NCBI RefSeq assembly: GCF_004634385.1
Contig: NZ_CP037895.1
Coordinates: 1,773,245-1,837,244, forward strand
DNA: 64,000 nucleotides
Source: Thermaerobacter sp. FW80
GTDB lineage: Bacteria; Bacillota; Sulfobacillia; Thermaerobacterales; Thermaerobacteraceae
Direction: 5' to 3'
The notes beneath the pieces are model-generated. The model was given only the letters and a program-made list of their open reading frames with translations, was not told where the DNA came from and did no database searches. Below are positions 42,389 through 51,132 of the stretch, one piece after another (within the stretch, counting starts at the first letter, position 1; each line of letters starts with the position of its first letter). The position numbers and the translations under genes were made by a program.

Positions 42389-43460
42389 GGGGATCACCTC
42401 AATGGGCCGACCTGGACCCGCGCGCCCGCGGCGCGTACCGCACCGCCCTTCCGCCTTCAGCCCGGTCGCCCGCTTCGCGGCGCGGATCGGGTGCCGTCCC
42501 GATGCGCCCTCGCGGCTCACCGCCCTGGGGCCCGATCCCACCCGGCTCGTCCGGCGCGCGGTGTGCGGCGCGGCGCGACCGTCCGGCTCGCGGTGCGTCG
42601 CGGCCCCACCGTGCGGCGCATCGCCACCGTTCCGCTCGCGGTGCGTCGCGGCCCCAACGCGGCGCGGCGCGACGCTGCCTGCCCGGGCTGCCGCCCTGAC
42701 CCGGCCTCTCTTCGACCCGGGAGCCGCCGGCCGCGCCGGACCCGCCGTCGGGGCCGGCCCTCGGCGCCCGGGCGGCGCCCAGGCCGCCGCTGCCGCCGCC
42801 TCGCGGTCCTGCGCGCCGCGACCCGTGCTGCCGATCCGCTGGCTCGGGACCGGTTCGTCCGGAACCCGTTCAGGTGGCGTTCCCACGGCCTAATGTGCGC
42901 GCCGGCGCCGGGGGGTAGGCTCGCAAATCCGGGGCCCACAGTGAATCCCCGGGCCGACGGCCGAGGTTCGACACGGCTGGGGCCGCCGCGGCTCCCCTGG
43001 GGGTCGTGCGGGACGGCGAACCACGCCGGCCGGCGGTCCGGTGCCCGGCCCGCCGGGGGCCGCAGGGCCGCGCGACGTCCGGGCCGCAACCCGACGGGGC
43101 GGGGCGGGTCCTGGCGGCTTGCACCACGTTTATCAAGAGCCAGGGCCGATCCGGCGCGGAAGGTCTTCGACCCGATCGATACTATCAGTTACCGAACGAT
43201 TAAGCCATATTAATATTCAACGTTTCAATAGGAGCAAACTTTCACCGTTGCTTGCCGGGCAATGCTGTGGTACGCCAGAGTTGACCGGCTCGACCGGCGG
43301 CACGGCGGCGCATTCCCGGGATCGGCCGGCGACCCGTCGGCCCATTCCACCGGGTCGCTCGCGGAAACCGCGGGATCAGCAGCGAAGCCGCGGGAGCGAC
43401 CACGGCGAACGGGCCGCCGGCGAGCCGCGCGGCTGCATCGCACCCAAGGGGGTCGACCAC
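42389..43460. other. Long intergenic region with repeats and an AT-rich promoter island
   Basis: Over one kilobase lacks a supported gene. A GCTCGCGGTGCGTCGCGG unit occurs twice (about 42585 and 42634). From 43165 to 43265 the sequence becomes markedly AT-rich and contains the predicted promoter and PurR-like box of the purine permease. About 240 nt of leader follow before 43461; no known purine riboswitch consensus was recognised in it. Confidence 0.6.
43188..43216 (+). promoter_or_regulatory. Promoter with PurBox-like element upstream of the purine permease
   Basis: TTACCG (43189-43194) and TAATAT (43211-43216) are 16 bp apart. The -35 is embedded in GTTACCGAACGAT (43188-43200), which matches 11 of 13 positions of the PurR box (AWWWCCGAACWWT). 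A weak inverted half-site (AACGTTTCAATA, from 43219) lies 18 bp downstream. Placement fits PurR repression of a purine transporter gene. Confidence 0.5.
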
Positions 43461-44873
43461 ATGTCGGTTGCGGTTCAGCCCCAGCCGGCGGGGGACGCAC
43501 CGGCGCCGCGCCGCGGCGGCTGGTTGGACCGGTTCTTCGCCATCCAGGCCAGTGGATCCGACCTGCGCACGGAGATCCTGGCCGGCCTGACCACCTTCGT
43601 CACCATGGCCTACATCCTGTTCGTCAATCCCCAGATCCTGGGGGCCGCCGGCCTGGATCCCAACGCGGTCCTCATGGCCACCGCCCTGTCCTCGGGGGTG
43701 GCCACGCTGATCATGGGACTGTTCGCGCGCATGCCCTTCGCGCTGGCGCCGGGCATGGGCCTCAACGCCTACTTCGCCTTCACCGTCGTCCTCGGGCAGG
43801 GCGTGCCCTGGCAGACGGTGCTGGGCGCCGTGTTCATGGACGGCGTGATCTTCCTGATCATCAGCCTGCTGCCCATCCGCGAGCGCATCCTGCGGGACAT
43901 CCCGCTGAACATCCGCCTGGCCACCAGCACGGCCATCGGACTCTTCATCGCCTTCATCGGCCTGAAGTCGGCGGGCCTGGTGGTGGCCAACGAATCCACC
44001 CTGGTGGCCCTGGGCGACGTGCGCTCCGGGCCGGCGGTGCTCTGCCTGCTGGGCCTGGTGATCACCGCGCTGCTCATGGCCCGCCAGGTCAAGGGGGCCA
44101 TCCTCTGGGGCGTGCTGATCACCACCGCCCTGGGCGCCTTCTTCCACGCACCCGACGCCAACGGCGTCATGCAGCCCCTGACCCACTTGCCGCGCAGCCT
44201 CGGCGACGTGGTGCGCGCGCCCGACCTCGGCGTGCTGGCCCAGGTGGCGGGCCAGCTCGACGTGCGCAGCGCGCTACAGCTCGGGTTGCTGACGGTGATC
44301 TTCACCTTCACCTTCGTCAACATGTTCGATACCGCCGGCACCCTGGTGGGCCTGGGGACCAAGATGGGCGTCATCGACGAGAAAACGGGCACCTTCCCGC
44401 GGGTCGGCCGCGTGCTGGTCAGCGACGCGCTGGCGACCATGATCGGCGCCGTGTTGGGCACCTCCACGGTGACCACCTACGTGGAGAGCGCGGCGGGCAT
44501 CGGCCAGGGCGGTCGAACCGGCCTGACGGCCGTGGTGACGGGCCTGCTGTTCCTGCTGGCCGTGTTCTTCTGGCCGCTGGCCGGCGTGATCCCGGCCGCG
44601 GCGACGGCGCCGGCGTTGATCATCGTCGGCCTGCTGATGATGGAGCCGATCCGCCGCCTGAACCTGGACGACATCACCGAGGCGCTGCCCGCCTTCCTGA
44701 CGGTGCTGGGCATCCCCCTGACCTTCAGCATCGCCACCGGCATGGTGCTGGGCATCGTCTCCTACGTGGTGCTGAAGCTGGTGACGGGCCGCATCCGCGA
44801 GGTCTCGGTGACCATGTGGATCCTGGCGGCCATCTTCATCGCCCACTACGCCTTCATGGGGTCCGGCGCCTGA
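43461..44873 (+). CDS. AzgA-family purine (guanine/hypoxanthine/adenine) permease
   Basis: The 470-residue membrane protein has the NCS2 AzgA subfamily signatures: TEILAGLTTFVTMAYILFVN (about residues 37-56), FALAPGMGLNAYFAFTVVLG, FTFTFVNMFDTAGTLVGLGT and LGTSTVTTYVESAAGIGQGG. It has about 12-14 helices and normal length. Such carriers import hypoxanthine, guanine or adenine with H+. The ATG has AAGGGGG upstream. Expression may be controlled by PurR through the box 270 bp upstream (inference). Confidence 0.9.
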   Translation: MSVAVQPQPAGDAPAPRRGGWLDRFFAIQASGSDLRTEILAGLTTFVTMAYILFVNPQILGAAGLDPNAVLMATALSSGVATLIMGLFARMPFALAPGMGLNAYFAFTVVLGQGVPWQTVLGAVFMDGVIFLIISLLPIRERILRDIPLNIRLATSTAIGLFIAFIGLKSAGLVVANESTLVALGDVRSGPAVLCLLGLVITALLMARQVKGAILWGVLITTALGAFFHAPDANGVMQPLTHLPRSLGDVVRAPDLGVLAQVAGQLDVRSALQLGLLTVIFTFTFVNMFDTAGTLVGLGTKMGVIDEKTGTFPRVGRVLVSDALATMIGAVLGTSTVTTYVESAAGIGQGGRTGLTAVVTGLLFLLAVFFWPLAGVIPAAATAPALIIVGLLMMEPIRRLNLDDITEALPAFLTVLGIPLTFSIATGMVLGIVSYVVLKLVTGRIREVSVTMWILAAIFIAHYAFMGSGA

Positions 44874-45211
44874 GGCGGGCGCCGGACCCGCACGCGCGGG
44901 CGCGGGCCGCGGGCCGATGCCCGGCCGCGAAGCCGCCGCGGGCGGCGGGCGGGTGCCTGGCCGCGAGCCAAGCCGCGGCGGGGCGCCGGGCGATGGCCTC
45001 GCGGTGGGTGAGTCTGCGAGCGGCGCGCATCCCTCGCCGTGGGTGAAGCCGCCAGCCGACGGCTGGGAGGCGAACGGAATCGGACCATCGCGAACCCGCA
45101 CGGACGAACACGCAGGTCCGGGGCCCCCGCACCGGCACCACGCCGGGCGGGGGCTCGATCGCTTCCGCGCGGCGTACGGGTGGTGGAGGGCGGAGGGTGC
45201 GTCGGCGTCGT
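44874..45211. other. Convergent intergenic region
   Basis: Between the purine permease and the convergent carbonic anhydrase gene I see only GC-rich sequence with short repeats such as GCCGCGGGC and a small palindrome CCAGCCGACGGCTGG near 45051. No gene and no convincing T-tract terminator were found. Confidence 0.4.
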
Positions 45212-45757
45212 CTACGAGTCGCCGCGGGGGTCGTCGCTCGCGAGGCCCAGCCCGCTGGCATACCGCCGCGCGTTCTCGCGGTACCGGGCAGCCGCGGCAC
45301 GGATCGCGGCCTGTTCGTCCGGCGTCAGCGATCGGATCACCCGCGCCGGCACGCCCAGCACCAGGCTTCCCGGCGGGATGACCTTGCCCTCGGGGACCAG
45401 GGCACCGGCGCCCACCAGGCTCCCCCGGCCGATGCGGGCGCGGCTGAGCACGATGGCGCCCATGCCGATCAGGCACTCGTCCTCGATCGTGCACCCGTGG
45501 ACGACGGCGGCGTGGCCGACGGTCACGTCGCGGCCGATGTGGCACGGCTCCCCGGCGTTGACGTGGATCACCGCGTTGTCCTGCACGTTGCTGCCGGCAC
45601 CGAGGTGGATCGCGTCCAGGTCCGCCCGCAGGACCGCGCCGAACCAGACGCTACTGTGTTCGTCCAGGGTCACCCGGCCGATCACGTGGGCCCCCGGCGC
45701 CACGTAGGCGGTGGCGGCGATGCGGGGGGTCACGGAGCCGAGGCGATAGACGGGCAT
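45212..45757 (-). CDS. Gamma carbonic anhydrase family protein (left-handed beta-helix)
   Basis: The 181-residue protein has hexapeptide repeats throughout and the three zinc-ligand histidines of the gamma class: VIHV, then VGHAAVVHG (two histidines). Landmarks are SSVWFGAVLRADLDAIHLGA, SNVQDNAVIHVN and LIGMGAIVLSRARIG. It hydrates CO2 or acts as a related acyltransferase-like binding protein. The ATG at 45757 is preceded by GGGAGGGTGG. Residues around the active site are intact. It is transcribed divergently from the GNAT gene. Confidence 0.9.
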   Translation of the reverse strand: MPVYRLGSVTPRIAATAYVAPGAHVIGRVTLDEHSSVWFGAVLRADLDAIHLGAGSNVQDNAVIHVNAGEPCHIGRDVTVGHAAVVHGCTIEDECLIGMGAIVLSRARIGRGSLVGAGALVPEGKVIPPGSLVLGVPARVIRSLTPDEQAAIRAAAARYRENARRYASGLGLASDDPRGDS

Positions 45758-46176
45758 GGGACCACCCTCCCGCGAGCGGCCATGGGCACGGTGACGGTCG
45801 TCGGCGCCTCCGCGCGGCCGCGCAGGGAAGCGCGCTCGCGCGGGCGGACGCCGCGCCGATGCGATGCCGTGCCTCTTCGCGCCGGCAGCGGGGGCGGGCA
45901 CCCGCCGCGACCGGGCTGCCGCCGAGGCGCTCGCCGCCCACGGCCCCACGGATCGCGGCACGCCGCCCCCCGAGGAGGGGGGCGAGCGGCTGCCGCCCAC
46001 GGCTCCACGGATCGCGGCACGCCGCACCCCGACGAGGGGCCGCGGCGGCCCGTCCCTGGGCATCCTTGGATTCGCCGCCGGCGATTCGATACAATCCAAT
46101 CGTACCGCCAATCGCACCGCGCCGCGACGCCGCGGGGCCCGCCCACGGGGCGCCCGCCGGGAGCCCGCGGGAAAGG
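45758..46176. other. Divergent intergenic region with a 59-bp tandem duplication
   Basis: A unit beginning GCCGCCCACGGCyCCACGGA occurs at 45933 and again at 45992, a period of 59 bp. A promoter for the GNAT gene lies at 46066-46095 (separate entry). No gene is supported. Confidence 0.6.
46066..46095 (+). promoter_or_regulatory. Probable sigma-A type promoter of the GNAT gene
   Basis: TTGGAT (46066-46071) and TACAAT (46090-46095) are separated by 18 bp. Transcription would start near 46102, about 75 nt before the GNAT start codon. Confidence 0.6.
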
Positions 46177-46665
46177 ATGGGTCATGCCGTGTGGAGCGTG
46201 GAGCCCGCCACCCCAGCCGACGCCGACCAGGTCTGGGCGGTGACGCAGAGGGCCTTCCGTCCCTATCAGGCCAAGTACCCCGTGGCGCCCGAGCCGCTCA
46301 AGGAGACGCTGGAACAGGTGCGCGACGACATCGCCCGCGGCCGCGTCTGGGTCGCCCGCAGCGGTCAGCGGGTGATCGGCGCGGTGCGGGCGCGGCCGCT
46401 GGGCGGCCGGAGCGACGCCTACGAGGTGTACGACCTGGCGGTGGATCCCGAGTTCTCGCAGCTCGACGTGGGCACCTCGCTGGTGCGGGCCCTCGAGGAC
46501 CGGTTGCGCCGGCAGGGCGTGCGGGCCGTTCACCTGCAGACCGGGCTGCGGGACGCACCGGCCATCGAGTTCTGGTACCGGGTGGGGTACCGTCCCTACC
46601 GCCTCGACCCCGATCCCGACCCCGCCGGCGGCTACGATCGCGTTTGGTTTTCCAAGGAATGGTAG
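46177..46665 (+). CDS. GNAT family N-acetyltransferase
   Basis: The 162-residue protein has the GNAT fold order: N-terminal strand VEPATPADADQVWAVTQRAF, central strands VWVARSGQRVIGAVRARPLG and YEVYDLAVDPEFSQLDVGTS (the acetyl-CoA pyrophosphate loop region, with the usual QGxG replaced by QLDVGTS) and C-terminal APAIEFWYRVGYRPYRL. The substrate is unknown. ATG 46177 and GTG 46189 are both possible starts; AAAGG overlaps the first, so the second could be the true one. Confidence 0.82.
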   Translation: MGHAVWSVEPATPADADQVWAVTQRAFRPYQAKYPVAPEPLKETLEQVRDDIARGRVWVARSGQRVIGAVRARPLGGRSDAYEVYDLAVDPEFSQLDVGTSLVRALEDRLRRQGVRAVHLQTGLRDAPAIEFWYRVGYRPYRLDPDPDPAGGYDRVWFSKEW

Positions 46666-47114
46666 GCGGGCGGCCGGGCCGCCGCCCGCGCCGTTCGCCC
46701 CTTCCCGCGTCGGCGCACGGTGCCCGTCCGCGCACGGGAAAGGAGCGGGGCGGCGCTGGCGCGGTCGAGGCGGACGAGCCCGCGGGCGCGGGACGCCTGC
46801 CCTTGGATCGGGGCGGGAGGGGGCGGCGCCCGTTGGGTGGGACCGGGGCGCGGCGCGCTTCCGAGCCACCGGGGCGGCGCCCCCGGCTCCCGGTGCGCCG
46901 GCCCATGGTGCGGGTCGTGAGCCGGTCCGCGCGAGCCGGTTCCTCGGACCGGCCGGACCGTGCCGGGTTCGCGCCAGGGACCGTCCTCGAAGGGCGGAGG
47001 CGTCGCTGCCGGTGGTGGGCGCTGCGCGCGGTGGGGACGGCTGCCGGCGGTGGGACGGCTCCTGGCGTGGGCTGGCTGCCGGCGGCGCGCTCCGGCAGGA
47101 GAGGGGGGATCGCC
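46666..47114. other. Intergenic region before selD
   Basis: No gene is supported in this 449-bp stretch. It is uniformly GC-rich, with no promoter I can defend. Its last bases carry AGGAGAGGGGGGATC, the ribosome binding site of selD. Confidence 0.45.
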
Positions 47115-48164
47115 GTGGATGCGCTGCGCCTGACGCAGCTGACCGGCAAGGGCGGCTGAGGGTGCAAGCTCGGCCCGGCCGAGCTGGCGCAGGTGCTGCG
47201 CCACCTACCCCCGCAAGGAGGAACCGATCCCCACCTGCTGGTGGGGCTGGAGAGCGGCGACGATGCCGGGGTGTACCGGCTGACGGACCGGCTGGCCCTG
47301 GTGCAGACGGTGGACTTCTTCACGCCCATCGTCGACGATCCCACCCTGTTCGGGGAGATCGCCGCGGCCAACGCCCTCAGCGACGTCTACGCCATGGGGG
47401 GGCGGCCGCTGACGGCGCTGAACCTGGTGGGCTTCTCCGTCTCCCGCTACGGGGCCGAGACCCTGGCGGCCATCCTGGCTGGGGGCGCCGCCAAGGTCCG
47501 GGAGGCGGGGGCGGTGATCGTCGGCGGGCACACCATCGACGACGCGGAGCCCAAGTACGGCCTCGCCGTGACGGGCGTGGTCGACCCGGACCGGATCTGG
47601 ACGAACCGGGGTGCGCGGCCCGGCGACGTGGTGATCCTGACGAAGCCCATCGGCACGGGCGTGGTGAGCACCGCCCTAAAGCGCGACCTGGCGCCCCCGG
47701 AGGCGGTGGCGGCCATGGTCGCGATGATGCGGACGCTGAACCGGGCCGCCGCCGAGGCCGGCCAGGCGGTGGGCGGGGTCCACGCGGCTACCGACGTGAC
47801 GGGGTTCGGCCTGGTGGGGCACGCCAGCCACATCGCCCGCGAGAGCGGGGTGGCGCTGGTCGTCGAGGCGGAGGCGGTGCCCGTCCTGCCGGGCGCCCGG
47901 GAGCTGGCGGAGAAGGACGTCTTCCCCGGCGGCAGCCGGGCCAACCGCCGCCACTACGGGCCGGTGGTGGTCTTCCGCCGCGCGCTGCCGGAGTGGCAGC
48001 AGGGCCTGCTGTTCGATGCCGTGACCTCGGGCGGGCTGCTCCTCGTGGTCGAACCGGCCCGAGCCGCGGCGCTGCTCGACGAGCTGCACGGCCGCGGGGT
48101 CCGCGAGGCGCGGGTCATCGGCCGGGTGGAGGAAGGGCCGGCGGGGCGCGTGCTGGTGGAGTAG
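47115..48164 (+). CDS. selD: Selenide, water dikinase (selenophosphate synthetase) with in-frame UGA-encoded selenocysteine
   Basis: The gene runs from GTG 47115 through an in-frame TGA at 47157-47159 to the stop at 48164. It gives 349 residues with selenocysteine at position 15: LTQLTGKGG-U-GCKLGPAEL. This aligns with the catalytic Cys-Gly-Cys-Lys of E. coli SelD, with U in the place of Cys17 and Lys18 as the second catalytic residue. Downstream motifs are SGDDAGVYRL, TVDFFTPIVDDP, IAAANALSDVYAMGG, VGGHTIDDAEPKYGLAVTG and HAATDVTGFGLVGH. SelD makes selenophosphate from selenide and ATP for selenoprotein and selenouridine synthesis. GGAGAGGGGGG precedes the GTG. A gene caller that treats TGA as stop would truncate it to 47193. 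Confidence 0.93.
47160..47200 (+). promoter_or_regulatory. Bacterial SECIS-like hairpin in selD mRNA
   Basis: Immediately after the TGA codon an inverted repeat, AGCTCGGCC (47167-47175) and GGCCGAGCT (47177-47185), can form an 8-bp stem with a short G/C loop. Bacterial SECIS elements sit in this position, inside the coding sequence within about 40 nt of the UGA, and recruit SelB. Confidence 0.65.
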
Positions 48165-48474
48165 GGGATCCGGCCGCCGGAGCCCGTCGGGGCGTCTGGC
48201 GCCGGCGATCTCGGAACGCACCTTCCGCTGCGAGGTTTACGGGCACGTGACGGGCACGTGGTCGACCGGGACGAAAACGCGGCCCGGCATCCCGCGACCT
48301 TGGTGGCCTTCCGTCGCCGGGCGTGGCCCGGCGACGGAAGGCGCCCGCGGACGGGGCGGACGACCTGCGACCCCACAGGCGGTCCCGGAGGCAGCGGGAA
48401 GCCGGCACCGGCTCACGGCCGGGTGAGACCGGCACCGCCACCCCGCGGGGATCGGCTACCTGGAGCCGATGACG
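48165..48474. other. Intergenic region with short repeats and a perfect hairpin
   Basis: After selD, the 11-bp unit ACGGGCACGTG occurs twice (48239 and 48250), followed by the perfect inverted repeat described separately. No gene was recognised in the gap and no tRNA-Sec could be folded by eye here. Confidence 0.5.
48306..48342. repeat. Perfect 17-bp inverted repeat
   Basis: The arms GCCTTCCGTCGCCGGGC (48306-48322) and its exact complement (48326-48342) are separated by GTG. No T-tract follows on either strand, so it may be a protein-binding or transcript-end structure rather than a classical terminator. Confidence 0.8.
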
Positions 48475-49545
48475 ATGTTCCCGCCAACGGCACGGGAGGC
48501 ACACGAGGGAGGCATGGCCGAGGACGCACGCCGCGCGGGGCACCGGCGGGGGCCGGTGCCCCGCGCGCTGGCCGCGCTGGCATGGCTTGGGCTGGCCGCA
48601 GGGCTTGCGCTGCCCCTGGCGGGCCTCCAGCGGCACGCCCCCCCGGTGGCCGCCACGGCGCAGGCCGTGGCGGCCACCGGGGGGCTGCTCGGCGCCTGGC
48701 AGGAGGGCTCGCCGGCGGCCGCCGGGGCCTGGGTGGCCCCGGCGGCCGCCGCGCCGGGCGGGGCGTGGCTGGCCGGGCTCGCCGGCCATCCGGCGGAACG
48801 GGTTCCTCCTCTGGCCCCTCCGGGCACACCGCCGGTCGGCGAAGCCGGGGGCGGGGACCCGACCCCGGCCGTCGCCCTGACCGGCTACGCCATCGGCACC
48901 GCCCGCCCCGATGCGGCGGGGCGGATCCACGTGGCGACCGTGCTCGACGTGGCGATCCCCGCGGCGGGCTATGCCGGCCGGTTCGTCCAGGACCTGGTCT
49001 GGCGTCCGACCCTGGCCCATCCGCGGCTGGTGGCGGCCTCGGGGCGCCGGGTCGTGGAGGTGACGGTCCGGGGCCATCGCCTGCTGTGGCGCGGACCGGC
49101 GGGCCCATGGCAGCCCGGCCTCGGCCTGGCGGATCTGCCCCGCCACGGCTCCCCGGCGGGCGGGCCGCCGGAGGTGCCGGTGGAGGTGAGCCGCGACGGC
49201 TTCGGCCCGGTGGCCCTGGCCGGCAGCCGCGGCATCCTCCTGACCACCCGCGGCCCACGCCCCCTGGTGGCCCTCTGGCCCTGGTCCCTGGACGACCCCG
49301 AGGTCCGCCCAGCCGGACGGGTGGTGGTCCTGGACGTGCTCTACCACGCCAGGCCGCTGGGGTGGCGGGTCGAAGCCCAGGGCGACCGCGCCGTCCTGAC
49401 CGTGGCGGTGGAGGACGGTTCCCGGGTCGAGGTCCCGTACGACCTGGACCGGGGCCGCCCCGTGTCCGATGCCGCGATCCCGGGCGGCCATGCCCTCGGC
49501 CGGGTCAGCCCGCTGCGTTCGACCGTGCCTGGGACCGGAGGCTGA
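48475..49545 (+). CDS. Hypothetical exported or membrane-anchored protein
   Basis: I do not recognise this 356-residue protein. One hydrophobic segment (ALAALAWLGLAAGLALPLAG, about residues 30-50) follows an Arg-rich stretch and could be a signal peptide or anchor. An Ala/Gly/Pro-rich region follows. The C-terminal 220 residues are rich in beta-strand-like patterns (RIHVATVLDVAIPAAGYAGR, DAAIPGGHALGRVSPLRS). There are no cysteines for a lipobox. GGAG lies nine bases before ATG 48475; an ATG at 48469 is in frame but too close to it. It is probably an extracytoplasmic protein of lineage-specific distribution. Confidence 0.6.
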   Translation: MFPPTAREAHEGGMAEDARRAGHRRGPVPRALAALAWLGLAAGLALPLAGLQRHAPPVAATAQAVAATGGLLGAWQEGSPAAAGAWVAPAAAAPGGAWLAGLAGHPAERVPPLAPPGTPPVGEAGGGDPTPAVALTGYAIGTARPDAAGRIHVATVLDVAIPAAGYAGRFVQDLVWRPTLAHPRLVAASGRRVVEVTVRGHRLLWRGPAGPWQPGLGLADLPRHGSPAGGPPEVPVEVSRDGFGPVALAGSRGILLTTRGPRPLVALWPWSLDDPEVRPAGRVVVLDVLYHARPLGWRVEAQGDRAVLTVAVEDGSRVEVPYDLDRGRPVSDAAIPGGHALGRVSPLRSTVPGTGG

Positions 49546-50463
49546 CCGGAGGCGGGGCGCCCCCGACCCTCGGCGCGGCCCCGCCCGCCTGAGCCCTCGC
49601 CTACGCCGGCTCCTCCGCCGCGGCCGTCCTGGCCGACCCCCGGGCTCGGCGAGCCGCACCGCTGCCCCGCCACCGCATCGTCGAGTCTCCCTCTGCGGTC
49701 GATGCGCCTCCCCCTGCGGTCGGTGGGTACGGGCGAGCGTGTCCCGCCACACCGCCGCCACACCGCCGCCACACCGCCGCCGCACCGCCGCAACGCCGCC
49801 CTGCCCCGCCACCGCCGCATCCGCCGGCCCGGTGGCGGGGCTTCCTCCGCGGCGCGTCGTGCCACCGTGGGGGCCTCGCGGCGTCCCCTCGTGGCCACCG
49901 TGCGACGCTGGCCCTGGCGCCCCTGGGGCCGTTTCAGGGTGCGGCGGGGCGCCTCGTCCGCGCTCCATGGACGGCCTTCGCGATCAGGGTTGCCCCCCTC
50001 CGATGCCTCGGCCGCGTCGCGCGCGCGGGGCCGGTCCTCGCACCGCGACGCCGCCATCGGATCTCCCGCCTGCGCCCCGCGCCTTGCGCCTCGCCCCGTG
50101 GCGGCGACCCTCACGGGCCCCGGATGCCATGGACCAACGGGCCCCGGGGTCACCGCGCGGCCCCCGCCCTTCGCGCCATCGAGCCGTCGCCTCCACGTGG
50201 TGCGACCCCGCCCTTTGCGCCGCGACGGCGCCATCGAGCCGCCTCCGCCGCGCCGCACCCCGTCCGCCTTCAGCGTGGGGGACTTGCCCCAGGACCCGGC
50301 CCTCGCACCGCCGTCTCGCCCTCGTCGGTTCCCGTCCGCCGCTTCCCGCCGTCTTGGGCGCCTGTCGCCGGTTCCCCCTGGGCCGCTCCTTCGTAGGATG
50401 GGATGACACCACCCGCGGCCGGGGGTTGCCGCCGGCCGGCGCCGGGACGCAGGGGAGAGGCCG
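49546..50463. other. Repeat-rich non-coding region
   Basis: This 918-bp stretch has no ORF with plausible codon use or similarity. It contains an 11-bp CCACACCGCCG tandem array (49747-49790, about four units), CTGCGGTCG repeats (about 49690-49720) and a duplicated GCGCCATCGAGCCG element (50175 and 50230). TAGGAT at 50394-50399 might be a -10 element for the regulator gene; no -35 is clear. Confidence 0.6.
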
Positions 50464-51132
50464 ATGGTGAAGATCGTGATCGCCACCGGGAGGCCGTTGA
50501 TCCGCGAGGGGCTGCAACGGGTGCTGGAGGGGGCTCCGGGGCTCCAGGTGGCGGGCCACGCGGCGACCGCCGGGGCGCTGCTGGAACGGGTGCGGGAGCT
50601 GGAGCCCGACGTGGTATTGCTGGACCTGGACCTGGTCGAGGACCGGGCGCGGGAGGTGGTGGGCCGGCTCGGCCGCATGCCCAACGCTCCGGTGGTGGTC
50701 GGCATCACCGACCGGGGTGATCCGGAGGCGCTGCTCGGGCTGGTCCAAGCGGGGCTCGGGGGCTACCTCTTGGCCCACCGCGAGGCCGCGGGGCTCGCCG
50801 AGGCGATCCGCGCCTGTACGGCGGGCATCTTCGTGATCGACGCGGAGATCATGTCGGAGCTGGCCCACGATTCGCCGCTCTACCGCTATGTCCCCGCCCC
50901 GGAGGAGGTGGAGCGGGCCCGGCTCTTGAGCCAGCGGGAGATCGAGGTGCTGAGCCGCATCGCCTGCGGGAAGACCACGGCCCAGGTGGCGCAGGAGCTC
51001 TACATCAGCCCGAAGACCGTGCGCAACCACCTGAGCCACGTCATGCAGAAGCTCGGGGTGCGGGACCGCACCCAGGCGGTGCTCTTCGCCCTGCGGGTGG
51101 GGCTGATCCGGCGCCAGGACCTGCTGGGGTAG
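50464..51132 (+). CDS. LuxR/NarL-type regulator with a degenerate receiver domain
   Basis: The 222-residue protein has a receiver-like domain (about 1-125) and a LuxR helix-turn-helix (about 155-215: LLSQREIEVLSRIACGKTTA, QVAQELYISPKTVRNHLSHV). The aspartate of the phosphorylation site is present (Asp54 in VVLLDLDL). However, the acidic pair after strand 1 is missing (IVIATGRPLIREG in place of the DDH pattern), and the conserved lysine near position 105 is Ala (GGYLLAHREA). It may therefore be controlled without Mg2+-dependent phosphorylation. No kinase gene is adjacent. The ATG has GGGGAGAGG upstream. Confidence 0.85.
   Translation: MVKIVIATGRPLIREGLQRVLEGAPGLQVAGHAATAGALLERVRELEPDVVLLDLDLVEDRAREVVGRLGRMPNAPVVVGITDRGDPEALLGLVQAGLGGYLLAHREAAGLAEAIRACTAGIFVIDAEIMSELAHDSPLYRYVPAPEEVERARLLSQREIEVLSRIACGKTTAQVAQELYISPKTVRNHLSHVMQKLGVRDRTQAVLFALRVGLIRRQDLLG

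Noticed and set aside
43223-43460. Purine (guanine/adenine) riboswitch before the purine permease
   Set aside because: The three-helix junction signatures of the purine aptamer are not present; only a promoter and PurR-like box could be supported.
46720-46920. Small open frame upstream of selD
   Set aside because: No ribosome binding site, Arg/Gly low-complexity and no similarity.
47115-47192. selD as a pseudogene or frameshifted gene
   Set aside because: The TGA is in frame, sits exactly at the catalytic Cys/Sec position and the flanking residues on both sides match the family, so selenocysteine is the better explanation.
47012-48250. Alternative long frame across selD
   Set aside because: Low-complexity shadow; the conserved SelD motifs lie in the frame containing the UGA codon.
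49341-50708. 455-codon minus-strand open frame around 50 kb
   Set aside because: Crosses the start of the regulator gene and the repeat-rich gap, has no recognisable domain and uses repeat-derived sequence.
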